Part shown: positions 61,131-64,000 of the stretch, in pieces
Position numbering within the stretch: the stretch's first letter is position 1
Layout of the letters: every line of letters starts with the position of its first letter
From: Rhynchopus euleeides
Lineage: Eukaryota; Euglenozoa; Diplonemea; Diplonemida; Diplonemidae
NCBI GenBank assembly: GCA_963210315.1
Contig: OY723309.1
Coordinates: 1,612,001-1,676,000 of the forward strand
Length of the DNA stretch: 64,000 nucleotides
Direction: 5' to 3'
The notes under the pieces: generated by a model
Told to the model about the DNA's origin: nothing
The model's database searches: none
Seen by the model: only the letters and a program-made list of their open reading frames with translations
Position numbers and translations under genes: made by a program

Positions 61131-62593
61131 TGACGTTATTCTTACGCTAGCGACGAATACGGGACAGAAGGAGAATGGGGTGTTCGCGTTCGCTCGCACG
61201 CGTGCTTCACCTCCTGTGCTGCTGCACCCCAAGAAAAATCCGCTTTTTTCCCCGAAAATTTATACTTTTTTTTTGTCTTTTGAGCTGACCGAGTTTTTTT
61301 CCGGGTTTGGCTGAAACTCGGTCAGCTGACCGAGTTTACCCCCCCAAGCTAAGCCTCTGGTAAATTGAACGTTTTTGGCCAAATGAAGCCACTGCGACCA
61401 TTCCCGGGCCTCGGAAATCAGATTTTTGCCCCTCAAATGCGGTGCCGGTCCGGACAAAAAACCGAAAAAATCGTGAAAAATGGCCCATTTTCCCCAGCCA
61501 AAAATGGGCCAAAAATGCCCCCGGACACCCCCAGAGACATGTCCTAATCCGGGGTGCCAGTAGGGGGGACCTTTCGAATTTTTTTTCGAGGAGAGGTCAA
61601 TTGAACGTTTTTGAACATCTGAGGCCACTGCGACCATTCCCAGGCCTCGGAAATGAGATTTTTGGCCCTCAAATGGGGTACCGGTCCCCACGAAATTCCG
61701 AAAAAATCATGAAAATCGAAAGGTCCCACGCACCAAATTCTGCCCAAAAATCGTCAAAAATGGACATGTCATATGCAGCAATGGGGCACCAATCACTCCC
61801 CAAATTTTGCTCAATGATTCCACGGCAAGCCAGATTTTCTGATCAATTAGTTTGTTTGAGCATGTTCCTGGCCCTTGTTTGGAAAGTAGATGACCCCTGG
61901 CTGGAGAGGACGGTTGTGCTTGACCGGACGGAGAGAGAACCTTCTCCATAACCACCTCCACTCCACAATGCCACAAGTGGCAGGAAGGCCGGGTGTTACA
62001 GGCCTCAACCAGGGTTCCAAGGCTCTCCACTTCCTGGCTGCGTCAGGGATCACCGGGTACAGCGAGCAGGATTCCCTGTCCTGACACCCCAGCATGTGCC
62101 ACCGGAAGAACCCGAAACAGCAGCCCCCCCCTCATGGGGGTTGCAAGAGGCACGGAAATCGTTCAAATCGGACCAAGTCCGAAAATTCGGCACTTTCTTG
62201 GGTACAAATTGCGGTCCGAAATTTTCCGATTTTTTGAAAAAAGGCTAATTCTGTAAGGGGGACCTTTTCGAATTTTTTTTTCGGGCACTTTTTCCACAAG
62301 GAAATGTTCGCCCTGTCCGCTACTGTCCACTACCGATTTCAAGGATCCTCCAAAATTCAAAAAAAATTGCCCTGGAGGCGGTCTGACAGCCCATTTTTGC
62401 GAAAAACTCGTACAGGAATTTTTTTCCAGAACATTCTGTCCAGCCAGAGGGCCAGAAAGTCACCAGAACGTGGTACAAACGGGTCACCCCAGAAATACCG
62501 AAAATACCCGGTACATACCCGGTAGATACCGGGTATAACGCCGAATGTATGTTTTTTGGTTTCCAAAGCAGCCGCACGCCTTCCCCCCCCCCC
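61131..62593. other. Non-coding, AT-richer repeats
   Basis: Contains a diverged direct repeat of about 90 bp (61363-61452 and 61599-61688, GCCACTGCGACCATTCCC core), two GTAGGGGGACC motifs (61560, 62253) and the GGTATACCCGGTA block (62500-62549). The short frames on both strands at 61707-62095 match nothing I know. Confidence 0.5.
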
Positions 62594-63748
62594 TAGGCAT
62601 ACAGTGCAAACGATAATTATTATCGCACATATACCAGATACGATAATTTTCGGAAAATTATCGCATACGATAATTTATTATCGCATACGATAATCCATTA
62701 TCGTATGATGCGATAATCCCATTATCGTATACGAACGGATACGATAATTATTATCGTATATTATCGCATACGATAATCCCATTATCGTATGTTATCGCAT
62801 ACGATAATAATTATCGTATCCGGTCGTATACGATAATGGGATTATCGTATGCGATACTTACTGGGTTGCACTATTCTTGAACACCACTGCCCTCGTCAGA
62901 TTCCTTCACATACTCGTCCGTCATCAGGATTCATCGCCCCCCCCCCCCCCCCAGTCCCTTCAACACCCTCGATGTCATCAGACATCGAGACAGAATTCGT
63001 CATCCCCCCCCCCCACCCGCCCACCGAACAGCACAGGAACCACATCACGGACAGACGACCTGGCACGCCGCCCCCCCCCTTCACGGCCGCCTTTTTCGCT
63101 GAGGGCTTCTTGTCCTTCCCCCCCGTGACGCGACGGCGTTTCTGGTCCGGCTCGTCCTCATCACTGCCCTCTTCCTCGTCATCGCCGTCATCATCTTCCT
63201 CTGCGTCATCCTCCGTTGTTGTGTCGTCTTTTATCCTACGACGACGAGACATTTTTTGATCCCTGGTGTTTCCTGTGGAGGGTGATGGCGATGCAGTCAC
63301 AACATAGCGATAGACACACGGGTCGAGAGCGCACACGCAAATGAGTGTCACGGATGTGCGTGGCAGTATCCTGTAACCTCTCCGCCCCCCTGTGCCTGAA
63401 ACTTCTTCCAACGGTGCCAGCTTCATTGACAGGATGCCCCAGACAGACATAGTGCTGCGCATGTCATGGCACTATGTGTGTTGTGTCTGCCACCCATTTG
63501 TGAGGGACATTCTACACTTCTGAGTGAAGCCCCCCGTCACCAATAATTCAAAGAAGCAAAAATGGCAGCTTCCGGCTCCACTTTTACCACTTTTTCAATG
63601 TGTTCTGGGCTGATTTCTGGTTTTCCGAAAATCTCAAAAAAATTATCGCACCATTATCGTATATTATCGTATACGATAATATACGATAATGGGAGTACGA
63701 TAATAATTATCGTATGCGATAATAATTATCGTTTGCACTGTATGCCTA
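62594..63748 (-). mobile_element. TIR element with ATAATTATCG palindrome arrays
   Basis: Flanked by TA. The termini GGCATACAGTGCAAACGATAAT and the exact reverse complement lie at 62596 and 63725-63746. Subterminal arrays of TACGATAAT/ATTATCGTA (62610-62860 and 63640-63735) sit at both ends. It is inserted exactly at the left TA of foldback copy 3. It encodes one acidic/basic low-complexity ORF on the - strand and no recognisable transposase. Confidence 0.8.
62896..63252 (-). CDS. Hypothetical charged protein of the TIR element
   Basis: 118 residues from the ATG at 63252. It starts MSRRRR, then an Asp/Glu tract (TTTEDDAEEDDDGDDEEEG), a basic NLS-like KRRRVTGGKDKKPSAKKAA, and a Gly/Met/Ser-rich end of doubtful quality. 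It could be the N-terminus of a decayed transposon protein or a nuclear low-complexity protein. No family recognised. Confidence 0.4.
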   Translation of the reverse strand: MSRRRRIKDDTTTEDDAEEDDDGDDEEEGSDEDEPDQKRRRVTGGKDKKPSAKKAAVKGGGGVPGRLSVMWFLCCSVGGWGGGMTNSVSMSDDIEGVEGTGGGGGAMNPDDGRVCEGI

Positions 63749-64000
63749 GGGGGGGTCAAATGCCACCCTTTTACGTGGACAAACACGATTTTTCAAAAAA
63801 CCGGCGCAGAGGCCCCAAAGCCCCCGTAAACCCTCCAAACCCCCCCAGATCGGTCCGGAAACCCATCGAACCCCACTTTTCCACCATTCCGGGCACCTCA
63901 GGTGCCCGAATTGGGGTACCTAAATTTTGTGCCACCGTTTGGTACCGGACAGTGCCACTGTGTGGGAGGTTGGAAAAGAAAATGCCCCAACACACCACAT
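63747..64000. mobile_element. Foldback element, family D, copy 3 (cut by window end)
   Basis: The first 254 bp match 26490-26743, including the CCACCCTTTTACGTG block that marks the left end. It continues past the window. Confidence 0.85.

Overview
Eukaryotic nuclear DNA, GC-rich, with long poly-C/poly-G runs, GT-AG introns and a very high load of mobile elements. All host-type genes I can support lie on the + strand: a partial cytochrome b5 reductase-like gene, a five-exon HEAT-type protein, a three-exon protein kinase, a DUF4116-repeat protein, the catalytic subunit of DNA polymerase zeta (REV3), a small armadillo-like protein and an ARL16-like GTPase. Unidirectional genes, TTAGGG-like repeats and a tyrosine-recombinase retroelement with the VIPER gene order (gag, YR, RT-RNase H) point to Euglenozoa. 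Because there are cis-spliced introns, a diplonemid is my best guess; the species is not proven.

Layout: 1-483 reductase 3' end; 484-7688 intergenic DNA with a TIR element (2995-4978), a MITE (5893-6260) and short hairpin repeats; 7689-20343 HEAT-type gene, whose 6.5 kb first intron holds a foldback element that itself contains a 4.2 kb VIPER-like element; 21571-23160 kinase; 24111-25406 DUF4116 gene ending in a small TIR element; 26490-27641 foldback copy; 28026-35225 REV3; 36155-37210 ARM-like gene; 38035-40971 a two-ORF TIR transposon with no recognisable transposase; 41197-41787 ARL16-like gene; 41788-45512 mostly non-coding repeats and palindromes; about 45557-59520 a large inverted-repeat-bounded, telomere-like domain containing a nested TA-flanked element, a second foldback copy and a 7.6 kb OTU-containing LINE between two equal 1,320 bp direct repeats; 59580-64000 MITEs, a decayed hAT fragment, a palindrome-rich TIR element and a third foldback copy cut by the window end.

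The host genes belong to unrelated housekeeping functions (redox, translesion DNA synthesis, signalling, small GTPase) and do not form a pathway. What ties the window together is transposition: several families end in G/C-rich inverted repeats flanked by TA and are inserted into one another. The candidates for something undescribed are the 38-41 kb two-ORF element, the 14 kb telomere-like domain with its LINE, and the in-frame stop and out-of-frame arrangement of the VIPER-like element.
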